Virus record (IMG/VR): IMGVR_UViG_3300028392_000316
Coordinates: 1 to 22,292 of that record
Length of the DNA: 22,292 nt
Strand: one strand, 5' to 3'
Source of the DNA: a virus
The notes below the pieces were generated by a model. That model was given only the letters and a program-made list of their open reading frames with translations, searched no databases and was not told the DNA's origin. Positions within the stretch are counted from its first letter, which is position 1. Every line of letters starts with the position of its first letter. Positions 4,731 through 12,346 of the stretch are shown piece by piece. The translations under genes were made by a program, and so were the position numbers.

Positions 4731-6188
4731 CTACAAACTGGATGGACTTAGATTCATGCTGCAACGCCAATCCGTTGGACTGATGTCATGGTTGATAGAT
4801 TCAACACAACAAGTATAGGTGGATTCGTCACGATAAGGAATTGTGCGCTTCACTGTTACTCGATCACCAAGTTCAGTCTGTAATAGCGAAGTCCACTCGG
4901 TTGAACCTAGACCGTAAGGATTGAACCCGATGGATTCGATTCGATAAGACGGGGTGGCCCAATGAGTTGCCATGTTGGTGGCAATAGTTTTCATGTCGGT
5001 AGCACTGTAATTGTAGCTAGTGAATGTTTTACTGATTGAGCCATAACGACTAGCGCTTGCACCATTGGTGACGGTGACAGATTTTGGGTCGCTTCCATCC
5101 TGATACTTGTCAACCGTCAGGGTGATGGTGTTGATGACATACTTGTCGCCACCAGTAACCGCTATTTCATCGTATTCGATAGTGCCTGAAGTTTGTTGAT
5201 CACTGAAAGTGTTGCGAGCAGTTCGGTTGTAAAGTTGTCCGAACGCATGAAACGTAGGCTTGCCAGAACGGTCAACAAAGAACCGACCCATCTCAGATAG
5301 GGCAATAGTGTTGCAAGCATCCCAAGCACTCATCACACTCTTGATGTTGCTGTTGTTGTAAGTGCTTGCCAGAATCAGGCGATAGGAAGAGTTCCACCCA
5401 GCACCGTTCAAGATTTGCCCGATTTGAGTATCAGCTGCAATCGGGGTGTCAGGGGTCGAAATGTAGGCAACACGCTTAGACAGCAAAGTGATTGCATCAG
5501 CGCAAGTCAACGTCACACTTGGCGAGAATCCCTGCTCAATCTGAACATCCTCGATGTAACCAGAATAGATAGGGTACTCAGTGCCAGAACTGTATTGAGC
5601 AGTAATCTGAACGCCAGTTCCACCAGCAAGAAGGGCGCTGAGGTCTGTGCCTGTGTAGCCTTTGAAAGCCGCACCAGTTCCCGATGACACGCCAACCTGC
5701 GCCCAGGCAACAGTGAAAGTTCTAGACCCCATTGACACAATCGGCAAGTTGTAAAAGTTTAGTGAACCACCAGAGGCGATACCTAAGCCCTGAACCGACA
5801 CGATGTCACCAACGTGGAACGGTTGCCAACTGCCCGAATAAGTGTAGGTGTAGGTCGAGGTTGTTCCATTGCCGGTGGCGGCCGTTACTGAACCGAAGCC
5901 ACCGCCAGGAAACTGTGGGTCATAGTTGCCTGACAAGTTGTCAAAAGTAACCGTCGCCTGTCCAGCTTGAAAGGACTGATCCTCACGAGTGCGACCTCGA
6001 CGAATACTGATTGACCTCATGTCAGTGCTAGGCAACTGAATCTTTGTGGTGAAAGGTGCATCTGGCACACCAAGAACGTCAGAGCCACCGAGCAAGGAAT
6101 ACGACAAGATGAACTTGCCCGAAGTACGGTTCGAGGTGTCGAGGTAGATGCGAACCACTGGCGCATTTGTGCCGTCAAGTAACGCCAT
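4731..6188 (-). CDS. Minor tail (tail-tip) protein with an inserted beta module
   Basis: This 485-residue protein follows the tape measure, where siphoviruses encode the tail-tip proteins. The N-terminal region has I-S-I-R-R-G-R-T-R (60-68) and A-T-V-T-F-D-N-L-S-G-N-Y-D-P (78-91). Then come T-G-V-Q-I-T-A (191-197), Y-P-I-Y-S-G-Y-I-E-D (205-214) and V-T-L-T-C-A-D-A (225-232). This order is typical of actinophage minor tail proteins with a baseplate-hub-like fold. Residues 99-176 interrupt the usual continuation after N-Y-D-P with a separate module containing G-D-I-V-S-V. A related module occurs in the 737-residue fibre. The remaining 250 residues carry strand-rich repeats with T-L-T-V-D and a final W-R-C-S-M-N-L-S-P-S. 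Confidence 0.85.
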   Translation of the reverse strand: MALLDGTNAPVVRIYLDTSNRTSGKFILSYSLLGGSDVLGVPDAPFTTKIQLPSTDMRSISIRRGRTREDQSFQAGQATVTFDNLSGNYDPQFPGGGFGSVTAATGNGTTSTYTYTYSGSWQPFHVGDIVSVQGLGIASGGSLNFYNLPIVSMGSRTFTVAWAQVGVSSGTGAAFKGYTGTDLSALLAGGTGVQITAQYSSGTEYPIYSGYIEDVQIEQGFSPSVTLTCADAITLLSKRVAYISTPDTPIAADTQIGQILNGAGWNSSYRLILASTYNNSNIKSVMSAWDACNTIALSEMGRFFVDRSGKPTFHAFGQLYNRTARNTFSDQQTSGTIEYDEIAVTGGDKYVINTITLTVDKYQDGSDPKSVTVTNGASASRYGSISKTFTSYNYSATDMKTIATNMATHWATPSYRIESIGFNPYGLGSTEWTSLLQTELGDRVTVKRTIPYRDESTYTCCVESINHDISPTDWRCSMNLSPSSL

Positions 6189-6191
6189 AAT

Positions 6192-8105
6192 CTAGACCCC
6201 CAGAATGCTTGGATTCAAACCTTGACGACGCATCAGAACACCAATGTTGTCACGAATCGTGACCGCCAAGTCTTTTTCTTGAACTACCGATCCATGCACA
6301 TGAACCGTCACATGAAGACCCCCACCAAGTCCTCGACCTCGTGACAAAGGCACAACCGCTTCAGGGCCAGCCTCACCAATAAGGGCGATAGTTGGGCGAG
6401 AAACAATGCCACCATCAGCAAGTTTTGGAATCTCGGGAATGTGCGGGATGTTGACGCCAACATTTCCCATGCCAGGAATGTGAATCTTGACTTTGTTTGC
6501 TTTGTCAATGACACCGTTCAACTTCACAATGATGAAGTCAACAATGCCAATCCAAATGTTGAAATAGCCCTTGATGATGTTGCCGACAGAACTAAACGCA
6601 TTGTGGACAAGGTCTGACAAACTGTTAAATACGTTGCTGAACGCATCCTTGATTGACTGAACTTTGTCATGAATCCAATCAGCCGCTTTGTGAATTGCGT
6701 CCTTGATTTTCTCCATGATTTCTTTCCAGTGATTCTTGAGATAAACACCGGCAGCAACTAGCAAACCAATAGGGCCAAGGATGACAAGCAAAGCAATCTT
6801 GATGATCTTGGAATGTTCCTTAATCCAGTCAGAAACCTTGGCGAAAGCCTCTTTGACCTTGTCAGTGATTTCTTTCCAATGGTTCTTCAGGTAGAACCCA
6901 GCGGCAATCAACAAACCAATAGCCAGAATGATGCCACCAGTTGCAAGAATCATGGCAGCATTGGCGGCAATCCATGCAGCAGCCGTTGTCGCAGCTGAAG
7001 CGATGGCAGCGCCGCCTACCACTGCATAGTATTCAATACGAAACGCAACCCAAGAAGCAGCCCTAGCAAGGTCGGCAGCAAAACTTGCAGCAGATGCAAT
7101 CGTTGATTTCACAAGCGTGGAAATGTAAGCACCAATAGCGCCCACAAGTACAGTTCCAATTGCAATAGCCAAAGCCTCAAAAGGCTTCTTATTGTGTGAA
7201 ATGAAAGTGCCAAGCGCTCTCATCTTGTCAATCATTGTGATTAGTTTTGGCACAAGCTTTATGCCAATGTTTTTGAAAATGTCCTCGGTCTGAGCCTTAA
7301 GGACACCCATCTTGCCGCCAAGAGTGTCACTAGCAGCCGAAGCCTGACCACCCATTTTTTTGCTCAAAGCATCCATAATTTTTGTGCCAGCACTAGCAGT
7401 CGTATTGACCTTATGTTGCGCCTCTTGAACTTTGACGTATGCGGTGTGAAGTTTGTCGCTTGAAATCTTGCCTTTGTTGGCAGGATCCTGGCTGGCTTCA
7501 AGTAAAGCCTTGTAAGTAGCCTGAGCCTTGGACAAACCTTCATGCGCTTTAGCCAATTTCGCAGCTCCACCGGCAGCGATAGGAAGGTCAATACCCATAG
7601 CCTTCAATGGTCGAAGTTGACCCTCGGAAGCCTTTGCCACCAAAATTGCAGCAGAAGCCAAGTCGATGTGCTTGTAGCGAGCAAGGTCGGCAGCGATACC
7701 CATGTCGGCCAGAGCCTTCTTTGGGCTACCTAGGGCAGTAGTTAAGTTAGCAAGAGCATCTTCAGTTTGAGCATTGGTAAAGCCAAGGTTTTCCATGCGC
7801 TTGGAAACAGCGTCGATGTGCGGTGACAACTCGTCAAAATTAGCGCCAGCGTTCTTGATGGCTTGCTCAAGTTTGACATGAGAGGTTTCAAACTCATCAG
7901 CCATTTTGACGCTCATGATGCCTACGCCAATAGCAACAGCGCCAAGACCTAGCAACGCACCCTTACCAATGGCAGCAGTTTTGGCAAAGGCTGAACTTGC
8001 CTTGGTTTCAACGGAAGTTAACTCAGCACGAGCCTCACCCATTTTGGCTGAAAACTCACCAATGGACGCACGAAGCTCAACGAATACAGGTGGCAACATT
8101 CCCAC
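6192..8105 (-). CDS. Tape measure protein
   Basis: The tape measure spans the tail lumen and sets tail length. This one has 637 residues, suggesting a tail near 95 nm at about 0.15 nm per residue. The N-terminus (about 5-45) is a helical TP901-type segment. Hydrophobic helices lie near 44-66, 310-332 and 360-403. A 50-residue unit is duplicated at 403-452 and 453-480, with L-K-N-H-W-K-E-I repeated. The ending A-D-G-G-I-V-S-R-P-T-I-A-L-I-G-E-A-G (563-580) followed by P-E-A-V-V-P-L-S-R is a hallmark of tape measure C-termini. GTG 8105 is 10 bases after AAGGAGG; ATG 8099 is the alternative. It directly follows the tail chaperone and gp10-like genes. Confidence 0.95.
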   Translation of the reverse strand: MGMLPPVFVELRASIGEFSAKMGEARAELTSVETKASSAFAKTAAIGKGALLGLGAVAIGVGIMSVKMADEFETSHVKLEQAIKNAGANFDELSPHIDAVSKRMENLGFTNAQTEDALANLTTALGSPKKALADMGIAADLARYKHIDLASAAILVAKASEGQLRPLKAMGIDLPIAAGGAAKLAKAHEGLSKAQATYKALLEASQDPANKGKISSDKLHTAYVKVQEAQHKVNTTASAGTKIMDALSKKMGGQASAASDTLGGKMGVLKAQTEDIFKNIGIKLVPKLITMIDKMRALGTFISHNKKPFEALAIAIGTVLVGAIGAYISTLVKSTIASAASFAADLARAASWVAFRIEYYAVVGGAAIASAATTAAAWIAANAAMILATGGIILAIGLLIAAGFYLKNHWKEITDKVKEAFAKVSDWIKEHSKIIKIALLVILGPIGLLVAAGVYLKNHWKEIMEKIKDAIHKAADWIHDKVQSIKDAFSNVFNSLSDLVHNAFSSVGNIIKGYFNIWIGIVDFIIVKLNGVIDKANKVKIHIPGMGNVGVNIPHIPEIPKLADGGIVSRPTIALIGEAGPEAVVPLSRGRGLGGGLHVTVHVHGSVVQEKDLAVTIRDNIGVLMRRQGLNPSILGV

Positions 8106-8612
8106 TTAAATCAAGCCTCCTTGTTTGTTTACCGCTTTAGCCCAGCCCTTTTCGTAAGCTGCTGGCATCTTTGGCTCTGTGGCCTTCACTGCTGGAGCAA
8201 AGTATGGATACTTGGCTTCTAGCGTGTTTTTCTTAAAGTTGTTTTCTTTCATGTGTTTACCGCCAGCAACACCCACGCCACCAACCCAAACGCCAACGAT
8301 TTTCTTGGGACGACGCACTCCACCCACACCCCGATACAACAAGCCACTAAAACGCCCAGGTGGGCCAGAACGAGGTTCGTTGTGCATCATGTTCATGATT
8401 TTGACTGCGTTTGGGTAGACCTTTGATGTGCCACGTTGATTCCATCGAGGTGCGCCACGAAGGTTTCGACGAACTGCCAATTTCAAAATGCGCTGATTCT
8501 CTTTCAATGCACCAATGGTTGCCTTATCAACTCGCAACTCAGTTTCATGCGTTGCATCCTTGAAGGCTTTCACACCATGAAATACCGCAGAAACTAACTC
8601 AGGCACGATCAC
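8106..8612 (-). CDS. HK97 gp10-like tail completion/minor tail protein
   Basis: This 168-residue basic protein has an N-terminal helical region (L-V-S-A-V-F-H-G-V-K-A-F). It continues with R-G-A-P-R-W-N-Q-R-G (52-61), G-L-L-Y-R-G-V-G-G-V-R-R-P-K and a closing P-Y-F-A-P-A-V-K-A-T-E-P-K. The last pattern recalls the C-terminal helix of gp10-like head-tail joining proteins, in which a P-F-L-x-P-A-x-x-x segment precedes it. The start is GTG 8612 overlapping the stop of the frameshifted chaperone product (GTGA). That overlap is indirect support that the -1 frame is translated. Lying between chaperone and tape measure is unusual for a gp10-type protein, so a tail-specific role is possible. Confidence 0.66.
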   Translation of the reverse strand: MIVPELVSAVFHGVKAFKDATHETELRVDKATIGALKENQRILKLAVRRNLRGAPRWNQRGTSKVYPNAVKIMNMMHNEPRSGPPGRFSGLLYRGVGGVRRPKKIVGVWVGGVGVAGGKHMKENNFKKNTLEAKYPYFAPAVKATEPKMPAAYEKGWAKAVNKQGGLI

Positions 8613-9219
8613 TCACTTTCTTGTTGCTTGTTGTGAACTTTCGTGTAGGTGTCATCTATCGCCAGAAGCCAGTCAAGAGTGGCAGCAGACTCATCTTCAA
8701 GTTGGCTAGGAGTGCAGGACATCAACTTGCAAAGGCGGTAGGTGCGTAGTTGTTCAGGCAGAGAGCCTCTTACGCTTCCGCCCTCAAGCGCTCGCTCTAA
8801 ACGTCTGAGGGCTTGGTGGGGGAATCTTGCTCAGTGCTAAGCGCAAAGGACGGCAACATCTCTGTCACATCTTGCGCAGCAGCAGTCTGAAGGATTTCAT
8901 AATCCGCAGCTGACAAATCAAGAACCCCGTCAAGGGTGACAGTGTCGCTCAATGACCAAGACTCCACGCGAGCCACAATCATCAAATCGTTCAAATTATT
9001 GAAAGTGTCATAGACCGAAACGTCTAGGTTTGCAGCAACCTCGGCAGCCTTAGCTTCATCTGACAAGTCAGAAGGTGCAGACTTCAAAGCATCGCCAGCA
9101 GAACCCTGGCTGATTTCAATCATGACCTTTTCAACAGGTCGACGAAGACGGACTGGAACGGTGGCTGGATCTCGAAGGATGGCCCAGCCACCGTTGCTCA
9201 GTTCAATTTTGTTACTCAT
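8609..9219 (-). CDS. Tail assembly chaperone, long form by -1 frameshift (gpGT-like)
   Basis: Most siphoviruses make a minor elongated chaperone by programmed frameshifting. Here the zero frame (codons GAT TCC CCC ACC) ends at TAG 8799-8797. The -1 frame is open from this point to TGA 8611-8609. The slip site is TTCCCCCA at 8824-8817, where the proline tRNA on CCC can re-pair with CCC one base back. The joined product would have 134 zero-frame residues plus 69 from the -1 frame, 203 in all. The extension starts H-Q-A-L-R-R-L-E-R-A and ends H-N-K-Q-Q-E-S-E, with Y-R-L-C-K-L and L-D-W-L-L-A-I-D inside. The +1 frame stops within 14 codons. The next gene overlaps the -1 stop by GTGA. Confidence 0.78.
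8797..9219 (-). CDS. Tail assembly chaperone, short form (gpG-like)
   Basis: Tail assembly chaperones coat the tape measure before tail tube polymerisation. The zero-frame product has 140 residues, starting M-S-N-K-I-E-L-S-N-G-G. It holds R-P-V-E-K (27-31) and a V-Y-D-T-F-N-N-L-N-D-L segment. Its ending S-T-E-Q-D-S-P-T-K-P-S-D-V is proline-rich, and the codons there include the slippery C run. It lies between the tail tube and tape measure, the invariable place for this gene. A ribosome-binding site (AGGGG) precedes ATG 9219. A longer frameshift product is described separately. Confidence 0.85.
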   Translation of the reverse strand: MSNKIELSNGGWAILRDPATVPVRLRRPVEKVMIEISQGSAGDALKSAPSDLSDEAKAAEVAANLDVSVYDTFNNLNDLMIVARVESWSLSDTVTLDGVLDLSAADYEILQTAAAQDVTEMLPSFALSTEQDSPTKPSDV

Positions 9220-9245
9220 GAATTACCCCTGTAGTTGTGTTGTGA

Positions 9246-10238
9246 TTAGAGAGTGGAATCGGCTGTGATGTAAGTGATAGTCAAAGGCTCGCTCGAACCG
9301 TTGTCGTAAGCGGTAAAACTTACTGCAAGGTCAATCGGGCCAGCACCTGACACGTTTGGAGTATCAGCATCAAACTTGCAAGCAGGAAGCGAGATGTTCA
9401 GGTTCTGGTAGTTCGAGCCTGAAATCAGGTCACCCTTGAGATTCAGTTCAAGCGATGTAGTGGTGTCGGCCATGAATGCAGCCAATGCAACAGTGTCAGA
9501 GAACTCCAGCGTCATCTTGCCTGAAACCTTGCGGAAGCCATTGACAACTTGTTCAGACTTAACGCCAGTACCAACCATGTTGTAGCGGTCGGTCTTGAGT
9601 GCGTTATCCACATTGAGTGTGAAGTCGCGCACGTTAGTGACAGTGTTGCCAGCAATCTTGAACGAAGCGCCAGCAAAGGTGAACAACGACGAAGCCGATG
9701 AAGGAGTGTAAGAAGCAGCCTGTGTTGCCTGAGTTGTATTGAACCCAGCAGCGTCAATGGTGAACTTACCCTTGGCAATGTCACCATTAGCGACACTTAA
9801 TTCAAAGCTAGAAACCTTGCAACCGGTCAGAGTCTTAGTGGTGACAGTGCCACCGTATTGAGGAATCTGAACCTGAGTTGAGAACATGTCACCAGCAGGA
9901 TCACCGAAAGTGAACTGGTACTGATACACGCCACTCGTGACAGTGGTCGGGCTTACCTGATTGCTCATTCCGTAAGCAAGCATCAGGCCAATGCCACGAG
10001 TTGCCAAGTCAATTTCAAAATCGCCAGAAGCATCAGAAGTGACAAGAAGGCGACGCTGTGAACGGGTAACTGTACCGCCACCACGAAGACCCATGCCTTC
10101 TTTTGTGTTCTTGTTATATTTCAAGTTCTCTGAGTTGAACTCGTAAAACTTTGAAGTGGTAATTGAGCCAGGGAACGTGTTGAACGTCGCCTCGGTAAAT
10201 ACGCCTAGACTCGCGCCTACGCCAGCACCAACAGTCAT
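9246..10238 (-). CDS. Major tail (tail tube) protein
   Basis: This subunit polymerises into the tail tube around the tape measure. The 330-residue protein begins G-A-G-V-G-A-S-L-G-V-F-T-E-A-T-F (4-19), followed by K-Y-N-K-N-T-K-E-G-M-G-L and R-R-L-L-V-T-S-D-A-S-G-D-F (62-74), a pattern of phage tail tube proteins. Repeated beta strands fill the rest, for example F-E-L-S-V-A-N-G-D and F-T-L-N-V-D-N. The end I-D-L-A-V-S-F-T-A-Y closes a beta sandwich. AAGGAG lies just before ATG 10238, and it precedes the chaperone gene. A strong ribosome-binding site and its position agree with an abundant virion protein. Confidence 0.9.
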   Translation of the reverse strand: MTVGAGVGASLGVFTEATFNTFPGSITTSKFYEFNSENLKYNKNTKEGMGLRGGGTVTRSQRRLLVTSDASGDFEIDLATRGIGLMLAYGMSNQVSPTTVTSGVYQYQFTFGDPAGDMFSTQVQIPQYGGTVTTKTLTGCKVSSFELSVANGDIAKGKFTIDAAGFNTTQATQAASYTPSSASSLFTFAGASFKIAGNTVTNVRDFTLNVDNALKTDRYNMVGTGVKSEQVVNGFRKVSGKMTLEFSDTVALAAFMADTTTSLELNLKGDLISGSNYQNLNISLPACKFDADTPNVSGAGPIDLAVSFTAYDNGSSEPLTITYITADSTL

Positions 10239-10241
10239 CGC

Positions 10242-10448
10242 TTATTCTCCTTGAGTTTCTGCCGGCGCTGCCGACTCTGGGGTGGATTTCTTGGACGTAG
10301 GGACAGTAACTTCCCACGTCGAAGTTTGGTCTTTGAAACCGTCAACCAATGCGTCAGCGATTTCTACGGTTTCACCTGCTGCGACAACCCGACCCAGAAC
10401 AGGGACATCTAGGTCACCAAGTGGTGAAATGTTTTTCAGTTGTGCCAT
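10242..10448 (-). CDS. Small conserved phage protein near the tail tube gene, function unknown
   Basis: The 68-residue protein reads K-N-I-S-P-L-G-D-L-D-V-P-V-L-G-R-V-V-A-A-G-E (5-26), then a W-E-V-T-V-P strand and a disordered, proline/alanine/serine-rich acidic tail. The same compact layout is common beside the tail tube gene in actinophages: N-x-S-P-x-G-D-L-D-V-P, then V-x-A-G-E, then W. No function is established that I know of. A small beta-rich connector or tail accessory protein is likely. AGGAG precedes the ATG. Confidence 0.75.
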   Translation of the reverse strand: MAQLKNISPLGDLDVPVLGRVVAAGETVEIADALVDGFKDQTSTWEVTVPTSKKSTPESAAPAETQGE

Positions 10449-10459
10449 GAGAGTTGCTC

Positions 10460-10924
10460 CTATGTTCTGGCTTTGTAGGTGATTGAAAAGGTGATAACTA
10501 CTGCTGCACCTGCATTGGTTTGGCGGTAATTCGTAGTGTGCTGGTCAATGCCCGAAAATAGGCACGAGCCACCAAGTGAAAGGTCTGTGCGGATAGCGGT
10601 ATCAACAGCCGACATCAACTCAAATGCTCGAGTGCGTCGAGCTGCGACATTGTCCGAACCATCCCAACAGGCAAGGAAGCAGTCGATTGACCCTTCCTCA
10701 AACATGTGCTTACCGCCAAGGGATTCATACGTCTGGCGAATACTGACAGCAGACACATCGCCATCGTCTGAACCGTCATGGCCCACAGCAATGAAGTCGC
10801 TTGGATACGACTCATCCACTTCGATACCGTCAAAGATGCGAACAGCAGACAAGTCAGATGAAGCCTTCAACTGTGAAATGATGCCAGCAACTACGGCTGG
10901 AAAGGCAGTAGTAGCCATCAGCAT
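10460..10924 (-). CDS. Tail terminator / tail-completion protein candidate
   Basis: The 154-residue protein starts helical (A-F-P-A-V-V-A-G-I-I-S-Q-L). It continues V-R-I-F-D-G-I-E-V-D-E-S-Y-P-S-D-F-I-A-V-G (28-48), typical of phage tail terminators of the gpU/gp17 type, in which a short helix and a strand sheet form a ring at the tail top. The later part has strands and a helix with A-R-R-T-R-A-F-E-L-M-S-A-V and a final V-V-I-T-F-S-I-T-Y-K-A-R. ATG 10918 overlaps the preceding stop as TGATG; ATG 10924 is also in frame. It lies between the adaptor and tail tube genes, where the terminator belongs. Confidence 0.75.
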   Translation of the reverse strand: MLMATTAFPAVVAGIISQLKASSDLSAVRIFDGIEVDESYPSDFIAVGHDGSDDGDVSAVSIRQTYESLGGKHMFEEGSIDCFLACWDGSDNVAARRTRAFELMSAVDTAIRTDLSLGGSCLFSGIDQHTTNYRQTNAGAAVVITFSITYKART

Positions 10925-11766
10925 ACGCCCGGAAGGCTGGCAGGATCGAGCAACTCCATCGCACGACGTGGCAAGGAATAGGTCGGCGTGGAATAGAACT
11001 CATCGCCACCAACACCACGACCCATGACATTGACAGCGCCACGTTGAGTCGACCAGAGATGGCGAAGGATTTCCAACACACCTTGCTGGACGGCTGGCGG
11101 TGTCACTGTGAATCCAGCAACATAGGTCACCGTGACAGCATTCACGCCAGATGCCCAGAATCCATAAGCACCGAAAGACGACGAAGCCGAGATGGTTGAG
11201 GTGGTCAGGCGGTAAAGTCGCTGACCGGTATCATCCAACTTGTACTGGCTAGAATCCAACGTCGTGCCAGATTCGACAACTGTCGTGATGCTGATAGCGC
11301 GAGGTGAACGAAGACGAAGAACGTCAGTCTGCCCGTCATAAGTTTCAGTGATAGTGCGACGGCCAAGGACAGCGCCAACGTAATTCTCGGCAAGGTCTTG
11401 GGCAGCGTCAATGAATCGGCGAATCTCATCCTCGTCAGCTGACGCGGCAGGGATGTTGAGGTGGCTTAGTGCCATGTCATAAGACACGACCGGCAAAGTT
11501 GTCAGATCACGAACAGTGAACTCATCAGTGAACGCTGAAGCATTCGTGCCAGTAGCCACCCAACGGATTGTGTGACGGCCTGAGATCGTCGGTGTGTAGG
11601 CGATGTCATAAAGACCAGCACCGCTATTAGTAACGCTAGGCGTGACCGTAGAGCCGTCAGGAAGTGTGACCGTACAGACAACAGCGGTGGCGTTCTGCGG
11701 TGTTCCTGCGGTGTTAGTGATAGTCACACCAAGGGCAGCAACATCACCCAAGTCATAGGATGCCAT
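10918..11766 (-). CDS. Head-tail adaptor (gp6-like connector) with N-terminal Ig-like domain
   Basis: Adaptors form a ring under the portal and join it to the neck. Residues about 92-282 are the adaptor: V-S-Y-D-M-A-L-S-H-L-N-I (93-104), D-E-D-E-I-R-R-F-I-D-A-A-Q-D-L-A-E-N-Y-V-G (about 111-131), R-R-T-I-T-E-T-Y-D-G, then L-E-I-L-R-H-L-W. This helical-bundle layout is that of gp6/YqbG adaptors. Residues 1-90 are an added beta sandwich: G-V-T-I-T-N-T-A-G-T, A-G-L-Y-D-I-A-Y-T-P, H-T-I-R-W-V-A. They look like an Ig or filamin-like domain. The total of 282 residues exceeds the usual 100-190. The added domain may sit outside the neck, like the Ig-like decorations of other virion proteins. Confidence 0.82.
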   Translation of the reverse strand: MASYDLGDVAALGVTITNTAGTPQNATAVVCTVTLPDGSTVTPSVTNSGAGLYDIAYTPTISGRHTIRWVATGTNASAFTDEFTVRDLTTLPVVSYDMALSHLNIPAASADEDEIRRFIDAAQDLAENYVGAVLGRRTITETYDGQTDVLRLRSPRAISITTVVESGTTLDSSQYKLDDTGQRLYRLTTSTISASSSFGAYGFWASGVNAVTVTYVAGFTVTPPAVQQGVLEILRHLWSTQRGAVNVMGRGVGGDEFYSTPTYSLPRRAMELLDPASLPGVC

Positions 11767-11769
11767 GCG

Positions 11770-12021
11770 TTATCTCGCTTTCATCGTGGCGGTCTGGACA
11801 GTTCGAGGTTTCGTGCTTGAAGTGGCAACTGATCGTTGGGAAGTTGTAGCAGTAGCCACAGCCCGACGGTTGGTGGTTGCAACTGGTCGAGTGACAAACT
11901 CCATCGCCCCAGTAGTTGAAGCCTGGTTGTAGGTCAGCGGTGAATTGTAGGCGACAAGGCTGTTGTAGTACGTCCCAACATTTTGTGAAGTAGTCGGGAT
12001 TCTAGGCTTCATCGCAGTCAC
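11770..12021 (-). CDS. Small low-complexity basic protein, function unknown
   Basis: This 83-residue frame is rich in threonine, alanine, serine and arginine. It carries short repeats (T-R-P-V-A-T-T, R-A-V-A-T-A-T-T, R-S-V-A-T-S-S-T-K, R-T-V-Q-T-A-T) and a tyrosine/asparagine-rich N-terminal half (Y-Y-N-S-L-V-A-Y-N-S-P-L-T-Y). It has no recognised domain. The repeat period near eight suggests an extended, flexible basic chain, which could bind DNA or line the connector. GTG 12021 and ATG 12012 are both possible starts; no clear ribosome-binding site separates them. The 88 bases upstream, 12022-12110, hold only weak short hairpins. Confidence 0.6.
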   Translation of the reverse strand: MTAMKPRIPTTSQNVGTYYNSLVAYNSPLTYNQASTTGAMEFVTRPVATTNRRAVATATTSQRSVATSSTKPRTVQTATMKAR

Positions 12022-12110
12022 AAGGTCACTTCACTTTCAAGCTAGTTCTATCTATGCTGATGGACTGACAACAAGTGGCATAGTCCGGGCAATCCTGTGT
12101 CGGACATCCG

Positions 12111-12332
12111 CTACGACAGGCCATCGAGTTCAGCCTCATGTACCGTGATCGCAGTTTCTAGTGTGGCAAGTGCAGACTCGGCCTGAAGCACAGCTTGTTC
12201 ATCATTGACGGTGACAGCGATTTGTCGGTTGAGTTCGTGCTGGTATGCCTCGGTGGCGAATTGTTGGATTCGCTGGGTGAGTAGGTCACGCTTCTGATCT
12301 GCGGTGAGTAGGTTGTTGAAGTCGATTGCCAT
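12111..12332 (-). CDS. Small helical phage protein of 73 residues
   Basis: The protein begins M-A-I-D-F-N-N-L-L-T-A-D-Q-K-R-D-L-L and continues Q-R-I-Q-Q-F-A-T-E-A-Y-Q-H-E-L-N. The second half is a helix ending L-E-T-A-I-T-V-H-E-A-E-L-D-G-L. The F-A-x-E-A-Y-Q-H-E-L pattern is familiar from small proteins following fibre genes in actinophages and marine phages. The whole length looks like two helices in a coiled-coil hairpin. A trimerising or chaperone role for the preceding fibre is plausible, but that is inference from position. AAGGGG precedes ATG 12332. Confidence 0.75.
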   Translation of the reverse strand: MAIDFNNLLTADQKRDLLTQRIQQFATEAYQHELNRQIAVTVNDEQAVLQAESALATLETAITVHEAELDGLS

Positions 12333-12346
12333 GAGTTAGCCCCTTG

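Noticed and set aside
12022-12110. Possible 19-codon minus-strand frame between the two small genes
   Set aside because: ATG, then 18 codons to TAG, but no ribosome-binding site and no overlap with neighbours; too little support.
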